From: Clonostachys chloroleuca
Lineage: Eukaryota > Ascomycota > Sordariomycetes > Hypocreales > Bionectriaceae
DNA length: 64,000 bases
Direction: 5' to 3'
Assembly (NCBI GenBank): GCA_037952775.1
Contig: JBANAY010000004.1
Span: forward strand, 7,626,001 to 7,690,000
In this document: in pieces, positions 11,678-23,848 of the stretch
Layout of the letters: every line of letters begins with the position of its first letter
Position numbering within the stretch: the first letter of the stretch is position 1
Notes under the pieces: generated by a model
The model's database searches: none
Told to the model about the DNA's origin: nothing
Seen by the model: the letters and a program-made list of their open reading frames with translations, nothing else
Translations under genes and position numbers: made by a program

Positions 11678-13070
11678 TCAAGTCGAAGCCTCCGCGCTGC
11701 GCCAGGAGCTCTCGTACTCGGCCTTCTTGGGCTTCTGCTTGGGAAGATCCCACAGCTTCTCCTCGCTCTCCGTCGAGGGCAGCCGCTCCATCACCCCAGT
11801 ATTCACGCTCGGTCCGGCCTTGGGTCGTGACACTCCGCTGCTCAGCTCCACGCCGCCGCTGCGCGTGCCGCGGGAGTCCTTGGTCGAGTCGCCGTAGACC
11901 AGCGACTGGCCCTGGCCGGCGCCGAGCTTGCCCTCGCGCCAGCACTTATAGAAGGCCTTGAGGGCGGGCATGTTGGCCGCCAGTATGCCCAGGTCGATCT
12001 CGACGGCGGACATCATGACCATCTTGCCGAGGGACCAGGAGAAGTCGGGCGAACTGGCGAACTCCATGAGGATGATTGCTCGCAGACCACCTGCTAGGAC
12101 GGCCGAGCCGCCGGTGGTGATGACGCTGATGACGGCAATTTTTCGTTTGAGAGTCATTTGAAGACTCATGATTGTGGGAATTGGGAGAATCAAGATGCAG
12201 ACGTCGACCAAGAAGATCTAGAAACGATGTGAGATTAATAAGGCGCGGCGCGACTTCGAAGAGCAAACACGGATGCTCGAGCAGACACAGGCAGGTAACT
12301 TACCAGAGTAAACGGAAAGAAATACGTACTAAGTCTCTGTTAACAATTGTTTACTCAATCGGAAATAATTATAGTGTCTACTCACATTTTGGCGTTGATG
12401 CACTTCACGCCAGGGTGACGTTCTGGGTAGTAGAAAGCCTCGAGTGGCAAACATTGGAGGCCGTAGAAGAGCAAAATGGCGATGGTGCCGAGACTGTTGA
12501 GCGCAATGACGGCCCACAAGCTCCAGACGAAGGCCCTGGTCTGGGACAGGCGGAAAAAGAAGAGCAGGAAGCACATCTTGACGAGGAATTGTAGGGTGAC
12601 ATAGTAAAACTCTTCGGCCAGCAGCCCCTATAGTACACTGTCAGAAAGTTAAAGGTGCAGAGGAATTCGTTCGTATGTACCTTGAGAAGATGGGTTACCT
12701 GCCCTGGGTCTTCTGCCACGACTTGTTCAAGGTGCCTGTTGAGGTTGAGAGTGATTAGCTTGTAGTGATCTTGGCAGAGGGGGATAGGTCATCAAGGCAC
12801 TCACAAGCCAGCACCCTTCATCAAAAAGAATGTAAGTAGAGCTTCTTGGCCAGGGAAGAGGATCTACATGAAGTCAGCATCCACCGCATCGTGCATTGGG
12901 GTGCGACTTCCGGTGTCTATACGCACAAGCATGCTCGTCATGACCCAATCGTCCCAACCAAACGACTTCATCGACACTCCACGGACCCAGATGCGCATCG
13001 GAATCGTAATGTAGGTGACGACAAAGAGGATCGAGATGATCGTGTGTGCGAGGGGCCGCATGTCATTCAT
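11678..13070 (-). CDS. SAT4/rhodopsin-like seven-helix membrane protein, 6 exons
   Basis: Minus-strand exons 13070-12927, 12863-12805, 12735-12681, 12627-12386, 12328-12304 and 12217-11678 total 1065 bases (354 residues) and close in frame, including a 25-base exon. The protein begins MNDMRPLAH and has about seven hydrophobic helices. Family marks are FGWDDWVM after the second helix, the GLHLEQV..DPGQVTHLLKG loop, FYYVTLQFLVKMCFLLFFFRLS, and a long cytosolic tail of about 110 residues after AVEIDLGILAANMPALKAF. Related proteins include Pth11-type putative receptors of plant-associated fungi, although no CFEM domain is present here. Its ligand and partners are unknown. Divergent from the P450 across 1.8 kb. 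Confidence 0.85.
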
Positions 13071-14905
13071 CCTCGAGGTAGGTGTCGTTTGCGACGACAA
13101 CGGCTCAAGCACATCTGACGAGTATCAAGTGTGGATGGAGTGGAAGGAAAACATTTAAGAGTCCCGAATCGAGACGATGAAAAAGGAAAATGTCTGCAGC
13201 GAAAGAGTTTGGCCCTGCCAAGCCCCCATGCTTTCCCCAAGGCGGCGATTGATCTTCCTCGCTAATCCCCTTGGTTGTCGGACATTAAATGGAGAAGGGG
13301 GTTCGCGGTCCAGGGAGTTGGATCCTGGCCTCGCCGCATCATCTACTATATTACGGTGCAAATATATATCCGCAGTCATCACTAGTGTAGGCAGCTCAAG
13401 AGCTAGCTGGGTCATGATGGCGAGAAACTGCCGCCAACTGGTCTCAGGGATCGCGGACGTTTGCCTCAGCCCCATATAGTAAGAAGGTGGAAATCAGTAC
13501 TGTCCAACGAGTCGTAGATGAGAGATACATCAATACCAAATTGACCAAGTGCTTTCCCGTTGGGGTAAGTTTATCAGCATTAATACTTCTATGGCAATAT
13601 GAACGGCATAGAGAAAGAGGTATTACCATCTACTGGCGAAACTGGGCCAACTTGCACTTGTATCAAGCTAACATTACTAAAATTTGTGATCCTCGGGTGT
13701 GCAACGGCTACAGAGAGGGGAGGAAGCGAGTGCAAGAGAAAAGAAAGGGACATATGAGCTAGGCATTGCTGCTTTTCAGAGCTCTAGTACCTGAATCAGG
13801 TTCATTCTCAAAATAACGGAAATGTGGATTTGTATGAGACAATTTCTAGCCCCATGCCCCGGGATGCATGTCACCAGAAGAGAACCCAAACTGAGAGGGA
13901 GTGCTGATCAGTTACCCACACTTGGGCGCAAGCCGGTTTGCTAGATTATGATAAATGGCCAAGGGTCCAGGGTCTGACAACGGTGTGCACGGTGCCGGAT
14001 GCGACATGATTCGCAGCATCCTTCCCTTTTCTATTGCGATCGTGATATGTGACGGATGAACAATTCCGCATCCTCTCGAGCAGTGCGCCTGTCAGTGTCA
14101 GCTACGAAAGCGTGCGCTGTCCATGTTGCATACCGTTGAGGTCCAAGCGTGGCAATAAGAAGCGGCATTCTAAAAAGAAGAAATTATGAAGATTATGCAG
14201 GCTTTTTTTGCCGTTAGTTGTTGGTTGTTGGTTGCCCAGTCCATGTAAGCAGTGGGACGCCTTTTAGCAAGCATGAAAACCATAGCACGGAATCACGGAA
14301 ACGAACATGAATCGCAGGCCTTCCAATCATCTCACGGGAATTATCTTCGGTTACGGGAGACAGGGATGGCAGCCGCAGCGGAAAGGGCGCAAAACCGACC
14401 GGAAACGGTCTGGGGAAGCCAGCCGGCTGGACACCGAGCTCAACCAAGTTGATTCTCTCGCTTTGGGCTGCTCCAAACAGCCACTACCCTCATGCTAACT
14501 GACAAGCGGACCGCGGGTGCTGGCTCATGCATCCAAGGGAGCTATTGCGTCTCCTCCCTCGCGCATTAGGCACGTCAGCCTCACCCACTCGAGGGATAAT
14601 CGCGGTAGTCGAGGATATTCAGCTCCGCTCGAGCGTGTTTTCGGGTTCTTTAGTCACCGTTTAGTGTGCAACATCCTGCCCAAAGATCCTTGTCTGAACC
14701 GCCGATCACTGGCCCTCAACCTTGGGTGGCATCTTGGCCAATAGCGTTGTTCCCAAAAGCAATATGCCACGAGGGTCCTGCATTGCCTTGAGCAAATCCG
14801 TAGCCCCCCACGGCCCTAATACCAGCCGTTCTCCCGCATCTTCGCTTGCCATTACGCGACTGCAACCTCTCTCCTGAAAAAAGCAAGAAGAGCAGCTCTG
14901 CGGAG
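13071..14905. promoter_or_regulatory. Long divergent intergenic region, SAT4-like / P450
   Basis: These 1835 bases contain several 60-105 codon frames on both strands with no conserved motif, and an A/T-rich patch at 14160-14240. It must hold the promoters of both flanking genes. I see no RNA gene or repeat. Confidence 0.4.
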
Positions 14906-16980
14906 ATGGAATCCGCGCTTCAGTTAGCGCTGAGATCGTCCTGGCAGGCGACTGCCGGGGTCTCAGCCCTCCTCGCCGTCCTGTCTCACCATGTCGTTTT
15001 CCGCCCATACGAGATTGACGGCGCTGCCTGGGAGCTTGTCTTTGGCTACATTGGCTCCTGCGTGGCGCTATTCTTCCTCTACATCCTGGTGGCTGGCTAC
15101 AGCTTCCTCACGGCTGTCGGCCGCACGCTCCTCGTCTCAAGCTCGTACAATGTCACCCTCTTGATCAGCATCCTTGTCTACAGGGCCTTCTTCCACCGAC
15201 TCCGTGGCTTCCCCGGTCCTTTCAATGCTCGGCTCTCCCGCTTCTACGCCTTCAGCAAGGTCGCTAAGACCGTCCGAGGCTGCGAGGATGTCCAGAAGCT
15301 GCACGCTCAATACGGCGACTTTGTCCGAATTGGTACGTATACGCGGTCAGTGATGAAGTTGCTCACACATTGACTGATCTGTGTAAAGGACCCCGCGAGG
15401 TATCGATCAACAGGCCCGGCGCCATCCGTCCCATCTACGAGCCGCCCACGCGAACAACCCGGTCCCCATGGTACGCCCAAGTGTCCAATGATGTGACCAA
15501 GATCTCGATCAACTCGACTCGAGTCCTCAAGGTTCATAAGCAGCGCAAGAAGGGTTGGGAGAGGGGGCTCGGTTCACGAGGTACGTATTGGCGCCAATGG
15601 TTGCTCCGCTGCATGCGTCATATGTCCGTACATAGATGCTAACATCAATGGGATCCCAGCCATGGCCGTTTACGAGCCTCGTGTAGCTTCCAAGGTCGAT
15701 TCCTTGCTGGGCCGACTCGCCGCGCATGCTGGCAACCCCATCGACATGACCAAGTATATCATGTTCTTTGGTTTTGATGTGATGGGTGACATCGGTAAGC
15801 TCTATTAGCTCCGTCAAACACTCTGCAAAACAAGCCGGCTAATCAATTGCATCAGGTCTTTCCAAGGACTTCCACATGGTCGAGCGAGAGGTCGAGGATC
15901 CCGCTATCCAGGGTGTCCACGAAAGTATGTTTGCAATTGGTGTCTTTGGTACGGTGCCTTGGCTTTTATCCATGCTTGGCAAAATTCCAGGCGCGGCGGG
16001 AGGATACAACAAGTACACCAAGTGGTGCCACGATGAGCTTCAAGAAAAGCGTCAGGTAATACTCTCTCCTTGGACAATCATTCCAACCCTAGCTGACCAT
16101 GTACACAAGATCCTACTGAGCGAAATGGCGTCCCTCAAAGATCAAGAGCCCCGAGACATCATGACATGGCTTCTCAAGGCCAAGGAGCAGGGAGATCCAT
16201 GTGCTCCTCCCGGTGATCTAGCCATTGAAGAAGATGCTCGACTACTCATCATTGCCGGCAGGTAAGCCAAACCATACTTCCATCTTGGAGAATCAATCAG
16301 AAGTGCTAACGATTTTCTCCCCACAGCGATACCGTAGCTTCCGCCATCACCAATGCGTAAGTATCCTATGATCTTTGATAACTTGCGTGTTTGTTTTGAC
16401 TTATCAGTTGCGCTAACTACCGAGCAGCCTGTTTTACCTTACCAAAAACCAGAATGTCTACAAGACCCTCCAAGCGACTCTTGCAAAGGAATTCCCAGGA
16501 GGTGACAGCGACTGGACCTACGAGAAGGCGCGAAACATCCCCTACCTCGACTGGGTCATCCAGGAGACTCTCCGTCTGCGCCCTTCCGTACCCGGTGGTC
16601 TAGCCCGTGTCACTCCTCCCGAGGGTCTCATGGTTGACGGCACCTTCATCCCTGGTGACACTGTGACCTCAGTGCCAACCTACACCATCCAGCGCGACGA
16701 GCGTTACTGGCCCGATGCCCTGTCCTTCAAGCCAGAGCGCTGGGAGGGTCTGTCTACCGAGAAGGCCCCTTGGCTCCCGTTCACCAGGGGCCAATGGGCT
16801 TGTTCCGGTAGGGCGGTCGCCATGATGGAGATGCGCATGGTCCTCGGTCGTATCGCGCTCCACTATGATCTCTCGTTCCCGCCCCCGGTGACGCCTGAGA
16901 CTGCGGAGTTCGTCTTCCAGGACACCTTCACCCAGACGCTGCCCCCTCTCCCTCTCATGTTTACTCCCAGAAAAGACTAA
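14906..16980 (+). CDS. Cytochrome P450 monooxygenase, 7 exons
   Basis: Exons 14906-15332, 15389-15580, 15660-15794, 15856-16055, 16110-16261, 16327-16356 and 16428-16980 total 1689 bases, 562 residues. The N-terminal 95 residues hold three hydrophobic segments, more than the usual single anchor. A proline-rich hinge (RGFPGPFNAR) follows. Catalytic marks are the I-helix AGSDT at 367-371, the K-helix ExxR at E425-R428, KPERW near 480, and the heme loop FTRGQWACSG with Cys504 as iron ligand. This resembles the fungal benzoate-4-hydroxylase/secondary-metabolism P450s (tryprostatin B hydroxylase-type clades), endoplasmic reticulum bound. There is no polyketide or peptide synthase in the window, so a cluster role is unproven. 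Substrate unknown. Confidence 0.93.
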
Positions 16981-17803
16981 TTTGCCCCGGCGGCGTCGGG
17001 ATGCATGTTGCATGTATCAAGAGCTTGACATGGTTTTTTGTTGTGCGGATGGCTTCGTCTTTCCCACATCTATGATGGCAAAGCTTTAGCTTGTAGCAAT
17101 CTGGGAGCCAGGAGAAAAAGTGACATAATAATGTAGAATACAAGTGCCCACGGGGACGGTTGTAAATACGCTCTATAATATGACCTTTAATTTGTCTCTA
17201 GCCTAGACCCCTCGTGCTGATCAACTCACGTCTGTTGAAGATTCCCGCGGTCCGATAAAAATAAAATATTACCTATACAGAGCAATCTGCCAGATATTTA
17301 CAAAATGACCTCTGCTTCCAGGCAGACATGGTGGCATCACTTCAGTTTTGAGGATCCTGGCCTCATGGTGGCTGGCATATCACCTACCCTACACCTCATC
17401 ATCTCTACTAACAATGCATGCCTCTTATAGCTTTATATACATCCAACTATCACTCGTTACCAAAAGTAAATGTTTATTGATCTTAACTGTTTTAGCTCTA
17501 CATTCCAGGGGGGCTTTTGCGACGAAATCGTTGCATATGAGCAACCGGAGAGCTTCCCCTACGCCGTGATGCATGGCATTATTTACGGAAACAAATTGAC
17601 GGAAGTGAAAAGGACGAGGGGTTGGACTGGGGGCTTATCCAAAATGGAACAGGATCCCCAACCACACATTTAAGTCAATACAATTTTAACCACCTTTTTC
17701 GGTTTTACGTGACTTTATCTAAGATGGGGCTACTATGGTCAATCTCACATTTGTTTCTCGAAAATATTCCATCCTATGGAAGTTGAGAAGTGGCCAACTA
17801 CTA
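16981..17803. other. Intergenic, P450 3' side to transposon
   Basis: An AT-rich stretch of 823 bases with no recognisable gene. Its right end at 17802-17803 is the TA flanking the pogo-type element. Confidence 0.5.
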
Positions 17804-17830
17804 AGTTGCGACCCTAGTCAACCGCCCACC
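17804..17830 (+). repeat. Left terminal inverted repeat of pogo-type element
   Basis: The 27 bases match the right end perfectly in inverse orientation. The inner motif CAACCGCCCACC recurs at 17837-17848 as a subterminal direct copy, a likely transposase-binding repeat. Confidence 0.93.
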
Positions 17831-17946
17831 CCCTCAACCGCCCACCTTTTTTGTCCCAACCTCCCTCTTTTCCTTACGCGTCACTCCGCGATTGCTCGTG
17901 TAATTTTCGTTCCTTTCAATTGAAAATAATATCATTAGAATCGCCA

Positions 17947-19533
17947 ATGTCTGAATATTCCGAAAATAACCTCCAGCTAGCTATCCACGATGTGGAAGCA
18001 GGCGTCTCACAGCGAAAAGCTGCCGAGCGATGGGGAATTCCTCGGACAACCCTTCACGATCGTCTGTCGGGTGCTAAAACGCGGGCGATAGAAGCAGAGA
18101 CCCGGCAGCGGCTCTCGAGGGTCCAGGAAGCCCGTTTAACGAAATGGATACTTATCCAAGACTCAATTGGCTTCCCTCCTAATTATGTAAGGGTTAAAGA
18201 GATTGTGCAGTTCCTCTTGTGTGAAGAGGGTGATCTTGAACCCGTCGGCAGATATTGGATAGAGGGATTTTTATACCATAACCCGGAGATTAGAACCCTT
18301 CGAGGCAAGAGAATTGACTTCCTTCGTATTGAGGGGGCTATAGCTGATAAAGTAAAGGAGTTTTTTATACTAATGCATATACCTGATATCCATAAGATCC
18401 CTCCTTATAATCATTGGAATATAGATAAAGCCGGTATTATGGAAGGAATTGGAGATAATAGCCTGGTTCTTGGATTATCTCGTAAGAACTGGGCTGCCCA
18501 GATATAGTCAGGATCTCGCTATTGGACTTTAATAATTGAGTATATCAGCGTAACAGGTCGGCACCTCAAGCCTCTTATTATTTATAAAGGAAAAGACGTT
18601 TAATAATAATAGTTTCCTAATAAATTGGATTATCTTAAGGAGTGGTAATTCGTAGCTTCTCCTAAGGGGTAGACTTCTAATTCAATTGTATTGGAGTAGT
18701 TGCGAGATATATTTATCCCGTTAACTAAACCCGCTACACCGGGTTAGCGTTTACTTATTATTAACAGCCATAAGAGTTATAAAACAATTGAATTTATGTA
18801 GGAATGCTTTAAGAATAAGATCTGGCTTCTATTCCTTCCATCGTATTTATCGCACGTTTTACAGCCGCTTGACTTATCTATCTTTTCCGTCCTTAAGAGA
18901 GCCTATTGTCTTTATCTCTCGCAACAACAAATATATACGGATTTATCGCCGATTAGGAAGATGATATTTCTTAAGTATTATCACCTGGCTAGGTAAGCAG
19001 CCTTGATAGTTTCTAATATCCTAGCAGGCTGGAAAGTATCTGGATTGTGGTCAGTCAATATTGCGGTCCCCCTGATGAGTCCGTATGTGGTTTCTCCGAA
19101 ATTCACCTTTCAAACTCGACCCTCAATACCTCCGACTACGCCAGTAGCCGGAATGAAGAGGAAAGAGATCGCGATAACTACCCCGAAAGGAAGTCACGAG
19201 CTTCGCGGCTTGATACGGGACTTTGTATGTGAGAAGGAGGTAGACCCGACTATCCGACTGCTGTTCCGTAAGATCTGCAAGGGCCTGGATAAACAGCAAA
19301 TACAGTTATCTATCTCAAACACCGAAAACACACAACTAAAGGAGTCAAATAAGCTGCTGCAGCCGAAGAAAAGATGTACTGTTCATCCGGATCCAAATAA
19401 ACGCTTCGTCAAGATATCCAACATCATTGATGCAAGAGATCGCTACGAGGGTCAATTAGATGCAGAGATCTGCGCTCAGGAATTAGAGAATTATATCTTT
19501 GAAGAGCTATGCTTCACCTGGCAACTTGAATAG
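17947..19533 (+). pseudogene. pogo/Fot1-type transposase, inactivated by in-frame stops
   Basis: From ATG 17947 the frame reads an N-terminal psq-type HTH (SQRKAAERWGIPRTTLHDRL), then a Tc5/CENP-B-like DNA-binding region, then the start of the DDE domain (NHWNIDKAG holds the first Asp). A TAG at 18505 ends the first open part. Reading on in the same frame gives recognisable DDE sequence interrupted by about ten TAG/TAA codons, several at positions where Gln or Trp is expected, as CpA-to-TpA mutation produces. The second catalytic Asp is Asn (LIINSHKSY), while the third region keeps LQPLDLSIF. An intact tail frame (about 19003-19533) encodes the usual basic, Gln-rich C-terminus. The element cannot make active transposase by itself. 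Confidence 0.88.
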
Positions 19534-19604
19534 CTTCATTTTTAATTTACGGATTTTTTTGCGTTGATAAATGCGTAGTTACGATACACGATTCAATCAT
19601 TGAA

Positions 19605-19631
19605 GGTGGGCGGTTGACTAGGGTCGCAACT
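19605..19631 (-). repeat. Right terminal inverted repeat of pogo-type element
   Basis: The perfect inverted partner of 17804-17830, followed by the TA duplication at 19632-19633. Confidence 0.93.
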
Positions 19632-19701
19632 TAGCCTCTCGTCTCAATGCTGTGCTCTGATAACATCACAGGTTCATCTACTAGATTATGCATTTGAAAC
19701 A

Positions 19702-21715
19702 CTAAAATCCCTCGTTGATTTTCTGCAGCCGCTCTAGCACTCCCTCCCGGAAAACATCCTGCAGCCTCCGGTGACGAGAGGCCGTCTTCTCCCCACGATA
19801 GACTGGAGATTCGATCTCAGTAGCGCGAAGGAGGAGCTGCACAATGTCGCGGTAAGGATCGCCACAGAGAGCAGCCACCCTCTGTAGAAATCTCGATTCT
19901 ACAAACTTTGATGAAGGCGGGAGCTCGATATCGCCATCCAATGTATCTGGGTCGGCTTCTGGTTCATCGTCGATGATCGTGGCACGAATGGAGCGTAATT
20001 TTTCGGCAGTGAGAGCACCCACCTTCTCGATGCTTAGAATGCTTTCGATGGGTAACCAGTATGCAATCTCCAAGAACACGATGCCTAAGCTATAGAGATC
20101 AAATGATTTGCCGTATGCGCCGGCGTTTTCCCCGCCTTGGACTAAAGGATGCCGATACATGTCCACTTCAGGTTCAAATCTTGCCTTGTCTGTTAATTCT
20201 GACATCTCGCTCGGGCGTGAGAGCTCGAAGCCCGTGATGTAGGGCTGGCTGAGGTCCGTGGACTTCATAGTTGAACTAAAGAGGAGAATGTTCTGGCTGC
20301 GAAGGCCTTTGTGCAGCCAGCCCACATCGTGAAACTTCCCCAGAGATGTTGCCAGTGTGAGGCTTAGCGCGGCACGTCGTGACAGAGAAGGCATCGGCAC
20401 TCCAGCTAAGAGGTCTCGCAGGCTGAAAATGGTTACTGGGGAATGTATCTCATCCGGGGCCTTGAGAACCAATCTGAAAATTGGTTGGCTGTCCTTGTCA
20501 AGCATTCTGATGTATCCCTGACAGTGGGGAGATCGGAAATCCTCAGGGAGCGCGATGCTAAGCAGCCTAGCGAGTAGGTAAACTCTGTGATGAATCGGAG
20601 CTCCGTCTGAGTTCCTTTCCAACAGAACAGGTGAATATTCGACAGGCTCCAGCCATATGTTCTGTTTGTTCAACGGTATGATTTGTCGTGAGTCGGGGAT
20701 TCCTTCAAGTACAAACGAATCTGTGATGTTGAACTCATTGTCAAGGCTGGCTTTGATAGAAACATAATCGGACTCGCCATCCTGGCTGATTTCCAAACGA
20801 CGAATTTTGATGTTTGCCAATTCGCTCATGGCTATCATACGTCTCATGCTGGCCTGCACATTGACTGTCGTCGCAGAAAAGTTGGGCGCTTCTGTTGTGG
20901 TCGGAGTCCAACGAACGACTTGATGCTGATGAGCCACGTGCGTCAATGCTTGAATGACGTCCTTCAATCCGTTGACGTCGGTCCGCATTTGAAGCATCTC
21001 GAGATAGTTCGCTTCCGTCGCCTTTTCGATTCTGAGCGCCCGCGCGTCATCAAGAAACGCAATAAGGTATGTGTTGATCTCAGAAAGCTTCCTCACAAGG
21101 TCAACAAATTCGTCATGGTCAAATGCAGCCCAGACTAGACGCCTTGGCTCGGCGACTATTTTACGAAGTTTCGCCGCTCGCCTTTTCGCATTCTCGATGA
21201 TAGAGTCGAGCTCTGACAACTTCACGGTTCTGCGCTCGATGGACGATACCAACTTGATGTTTTCCACTCCTGTTTTCGTACTATGTAGGAGATCTGTTAA
21301 AGTTGACGATGAGGCGCTTTCATTGAATTCATCGCGTGGTGTTAGGGAAACGTATCTCCCATTAACCTGTTCAAACCTTTCGAACAACGTCTTCAATTCC
21401 AGGATGGCTCCCTGCAACGTTGGGGAGTGGGCGGACAATGACCGGCTCAGATTAGCGTCGGCTGATAAGAATCCGACTTCTTCTGCAAAGTTGAGGAATC
21501 GCTGTTGTTCCATCTGTAACCGGACTTGCAAAAAACTATGGGTCTCGGGCATATGCGACGCTTCGGTGAATAGCTTGTAAACTAAGAACGTCAACTATGT
21601 GATGAAACTCAGTGCATAGACTCATTCGCGTACATTTAATACATTCATCGACCGCTTGTAGAGTTAATGACCCAGAGCCGAGGGCTATCCGGGCCACACC
21701 TAGTGGATCAGCCAT
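19702..21715 (-). CDS. HeLo-domain protein fused to a pseudokinase, 2 exons
   Basis: Exons 21715-21634 and 21581-19702 (intron GTACGC..TTAG) total 1962 bases, 653 residues. The N-terminal 210 residues begin MADPLGVARIALGSGSLTLQ and continue with FYKLFTEASHMPE and RLQMEQQRFLNFAEEVGF, the pattern of HeLo (HET-S/prion-propagation) domains, helical bundles that can damage membranes. Residues about 340-640 have a protein-kinase fold without catalytic residues: the HRD loop is HKGLRSQN (451-458) with no Asp, and the DFG site is GFE (478-480). SFDLYSLGIVFLEI preserves the F-helix. A possible beta-3 Lys sits at about 401. The HeLo plus pseudokinase order parallels MLKL. It is divergent from an intact kinase gene. 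Execution of cell death or incompatibility is inference. Confidence 0.85.
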
Positions 21716-22214
21716 GCTGAGTGAGTATGGGAAGGAATTGCACAATTGATGTTATGAATCGATGCGTTATGCAGAATTATTAAATAGACCGGTCAGAAGG
21801 CCCAGAGGTGGTGCCTTTATAGGGAAAGCCAGCTGACCTGGATTGTTACAGGTAATGTGCAGTTACACTACTGCATGTTACATGTCGCCCAACATGTTTT
21901 GGGTGGGTGAGAGTCCATTATCACTGGCTCGTCTTCAATCCAATTATGCTTTCTTACTCAAGTATTGATGCCCAGAACAATTTTGCACTTCTTTTCGCTT
22001 AAAAAGAGCGTATTGTTAGTTTGTAAGCGAGTTCGGGAATGCACTGGCCATACTTAACCCCCTACCCTCTTCTCTCCTCTTCCTCCTCCTCTTCCTCCTC
22101 CTCTTCCTCCTCCATAGTTAGTGTTTGCTGAAACCCTGGCGAGAACAAAAATCTTTCTGTGAGCCATCTCATATTCAAACACTTGTTGAGCTCGGCCTCA
22201 TATCCTGCATCATC
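21716..22214. promoter_or_regulatory. Shared divergent promoter, HeLo-pseudokinase / kinase
   Basis: The 499 bases between two ATGs on opposite strands are the only space for both promoters. It includes a pyrimidine tract (22066-22113) directly upstream of the kinase. I saw no clear paired operator. Confidence 0.55.
22066..22113 (+). repeat. Pyrimidine microsatellite (CCT/CTT)n
   Basis: About 48 bases of imperfect CCT and CTT units in the leader of the kinase gene. CT-rich tracts are common in fungal core promoters and 5' UTRs. Confidence 0.85.
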
Positions 22215-23848
22215 ATGGCATCCTCCAGAGATACCCCAAATCCCGTTGAGGCCACTCCGCAAGGGATCGGAGGGCACAAAAATGCCGAACTCGCGACGAA
22301 AGTCATTAAGATCTTAAACGGCACCGACAATCAGAAGCACGTCGTTCTCGTTCTCGATGAAGGCGTCACCGACTACTGGCTTCCCATTCCTCTTCAGGAC
22401 ACGATGCCTCCAAAACTTCGTGATTATATCTCACTCGAGGCCTTCATTAACTTCCAGTCGGCGGTCCTTGAAAAGTCGTATGCGCTCAATCGATCTCACA
22501 TTCCCCTTGACACCCAAGCCATGTCTGAGCAGAATGGGGGGAGATACCCCAAGAGCCTCACATACACGAGATACCTTGGCCATGGCGGGGCAGGTATCGT
22601 GGTAGAGGTACAAGCGGCTCGTGGAACAGCTTACGCGGTGAAGCGGATCCCTCGAGAAGTCAACTACCTTAAAGCCAAGAGTCAGCTGAGATCAATCAAG
22701 CAGGAAATTGAAATTCTTAAGAAGATCAACCATACGCATTGCATCAAATTCATGGGCAGCTACGGCGACGTTAAGGAGATCGGCGTCGTCATGGACCCGG
22801 TCGCAGACTGTAACCTGGAGAGGTTCTTAAGCACGTTCGACCACAGTGAGCCTAATAATCGCATGGTGCTGGCAAGCTTCTTCGGTTGTCTTACGAATGC
22901 CCTCTTGTATCTCCACAAGGAGTTTAACATTCGACATAAAGATATCAAGCCGCAGAACATCTTGGTCAAGAAAGACAGGGTCATACTTACCGACTTTGGC
23001 ATCTCGCTGGACTGGAGTGAGCAGGGCAACTCGACCACTAATGAGGAGTTGTTGCGAAGCCCCAAGTACTGCGCCCCAGAGGCAGATATTATAGGCCAAC
23101 CCCGGAATCGAAAGTCGGATATTTGGTCCCTGGGTTGCGTTTTTCTAGAAATGAGCGCCGTGCTCCGCGGGTTTTCTTCTGATCACGTAAAGAAGATACT
23201 GGGCGGTTACGAACGTGTGAACTTTCGAGAGTGCGTAGATGGGGTCCGCGATGCCATCTCGGATGTGAGGAAAGGGGGCGCATCGGGCAACTATAACCCC
23301 TTGGAGCTGGAGTGGATTGAGCAGATGCTATACTTGGAGAACGAAAAGCGCTTGACTTCTGAGGATCTCCAGATCGCAATAACACAGAGTAGGGGCAATC
23401 CTCCCTTCTGCGGGATATGCTGCAACGGGTCGGAGCCGACGGAGCACAGCCGAATTCCCACTGACGGAGCACACGTATGTATCGGACCATCACTTGTTTT
23501 GCTTGTGCTTTGAACTAATAGTCATTATTGCAGCAGGGAGCGGAGGCTTGGCCGAGAACGGAGCCAGCTAAATTGTACGACAATAAAACGACGAAATGGC
23601 ATAGTGTCACAGTGACACGGGACAACAGGGTTTCTGGTGTATGGATCTCCAAACGGTTGGTTGACCTGTACCAATTGGAGGTCCGTCAGGCGAGCCAATG
23701 GGCGATACTAAAAATGGGAGGGCAGGAGTTTGTGACGGAGACAAAGGTTGACATAACCTTCGCGCCCGACACAGAAAACCACTCTGAGAGGGCAGATTGC
23801 TGGGTCATACCAGCCTCATTTGACCTGCTGATCGGCAACAGCAACTAG
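22215..23848 (+). CDS. Ser/Thr protein kinase with degenerate retropepsin-like tail, 2 exons
   Basis: Exons 22215-23474 and 23534-23848 give 524 residues. Residues 1-115 are a helical leader. The kinase domain spans about 116-395 and looks catalytically complete: glycine loop LGHGGAG (121-127), Lys143 in YAVKRI, HKDIKPQN (241-248), DFG 260-262, CAPE 286-289 and SDIWSLG 301-307. A Cys-containing linker (CGICCNG) precedes a C-terminal domain of about 85 residues. Its VWISKRLVDLYQLEV and closing FDLLIGNSN resemble fungal retropepsin-like modules, but I see no D-T/S-G catalytic triad. The acceptor could be after the first or second CAG at 23531-23536, changing one Gln. Divergent from the HeLo pseudokinase, whose activator it might be (inference). 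Confidence 0.85.

Larger units (their letters stand above)
17804..19631 (+). mobile_element. pogo/Fot1-type DNA transposon, decayed
   Basis: The 1828-bp element is bounded by perfect 27-bp inverted repeats (17804-17830 and 19605-19631) starting AGTTGCGACCC, and flanked on both sides by TA (17802-17803 and 19632-19633). The adjoining C and G show that the target was CTAG. Removing the element restores an uninterrupted sequence. Inside is one transposase frame with HTH domains followed by a DDE region broken by many TAG/TAA codons. The size, TA duplication and domain order fit the pogo/Fot1 group of Tc1-mariner elements. The right end lies only about 70 bases beyond the stop codon of the HeLo-pseudokinase gene. 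Confidence 0.93.
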
